Part shown: positions 29,987 through 30,136 of the stretch, one piece after another
How positions within the stretch are numbered: the stretch's first letter is position 1
Layout: every line of letters begins with the position of its first letter
DNA from: a virus
DNA length: 30,136 nucleotides
Reading direction: 5' to 3' (one strand)
IMG/VR virus record: IMGVR_UViG_3300020202_000188
Span: 1-30,136 of that record
The notes under the pieces: generated by a model
Told to the model about the DNA's origin: nothing
The model's input: only the letters and a program-made list of their open reading frames with translations
The model's database searches: none
Translations under genes and position numbers: made by a program

Positions 29987-30136
29987 ATGAAGCGTGCAGT
30001 GGAGTTGAGCGGCCAGTGCATTGGCGGGGTCTTGCTCCTGGTTGTGCTGGTCTTCGCGGTCGCCGCCTCCGCCTTGACGTGCCTGGCGGCCGTGCTCGTG
30101 TCGGCCATCGATTTCGTCACGGGCAAGGATTCGCGG
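29987..30136 (+). CDS. Small membrane protein, cut by the window end
   Basis: From ATG 29987 an open frame runs to the window edge (50 codons). After a short basic-acidic N-terminus (MKRAVELSGQC) comes one long hydrophobic stretch, about residues 12-44 (GGVLLLVVLVFAVAASALTC and on to VSAIDFV), enough for one long or two short membrane helices, then the polar FVTGKDSR. The 62-base gap before it and the absence of a strong ribosome binding site make the start uncertain. It could be an envelope protein of the lysis or exclusion type, or a host gene at the phage boundary; the missing 3' part prevents a decision. Confidence 0.5.
   Translation, partial: MKRAVELSGQCIGGVLLLVVLVFAVAASALTCLAAVLVSAIDFVTGKDSR

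Noticed and set aside
29930-29987. Promoter for the last membrane protein, with TACACT at 29952 as a -10 box
   Set aside because: No acceptable -35 box lies at 16-18 bases spacing, so the match is within chance.
1-30136. CRISPR array, tRNA, rRNA, insertion sequence, integrase or attachment site
   Set aside because: I found no regularly spaced repeats, cloverleaf-like sequence, transposase or recombinase reading frame, or target-site duplication.

Overview
The window is the late (virion and lysis) region of a tailed phage with a long non-contractile tail, either a free siphophage or a prophage. The head genes follow the order of phage lambda: terminase Nu1-like, terminase A-like, a W-position gene, portal B-like, protease plus capsid, FII-like, tail terminator position, tail tube, G/GT chaperones, tape measure. 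Every gene I accept is on the + strand, mostly with 1-11 bp overlaps (ATGA, GTGA, TGATG) or short gaps, so the region reads as one long late operon. The DNA is very GC-rich with strong G/C third-position bias, which fits a high-GC proteobacterial host (for example Xanthomonadaceae or Burkholderiales; this is inference). No integrase, repressor, replication gene or tRNA is visible, so prophage versus free phage cannot be decided.

Layout. 58-2789: small and large terminase. 2786-4222: three small genes of unknown role, one of them probably frame-disrupted, and a Mor-like helix-turn-helix protein. 4338-8439: a cassette of five beta-rich, repeat-containing genes (a conserved small virion-type protein, a BNR-type propeller, a lectin-like plus fibronectin III protein, a tandem beta-domain protein and a 25-residue-repeat protein). 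This cassette is bracketed by two related ~65 bp sequences (R1 at 4221-4285, R2 at 8448-8510) built around a dyad, and both end at an ATGCG. 8506-14244: W-position protein, portal, protease-capsid fusion with an internal start, two small head genes, FII-like joiner and tail terminator. 14266-24430: tail tube, G and frameshifted GT chaperones, 1566-aa tape measure and three tail-tip proteins, one carrying a large inserted spike/LamG module. 24454-26187: lysis region (holin, GH19 endolysin, DUF1353 protein, lipoprotein). 26237-29924: a secreted eight-cysteine protein and a 1029-aa modular protein (coiled coil, Pro linker, alpha-helical domain, Pro linker, kelch-like propeller). 29987 to the window edge: start of a membrane protein. 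The 57 bases before the first gene hold only its leader; the packaging site could lie there or upstream, but I see no proof. No gene-free stretch exceeds 300 bases.

How it fits together: terminase packages DNA through the portal into a capsid built from the fusion ORF. FII-like and terminator proteins join head and tail. G/GT chaperones load the tape measure on which the tube polymerises. The tip proteins carry exchangeable glycan-type modules. Holin and endolysin release progeny. The most unusual points are the repeat-bracketed adhesion-type cassette with a hairpin over its first ribosome binding site, the Mor-like regulator immediately before it, the internal capsid start, and the 1029-aa protein.
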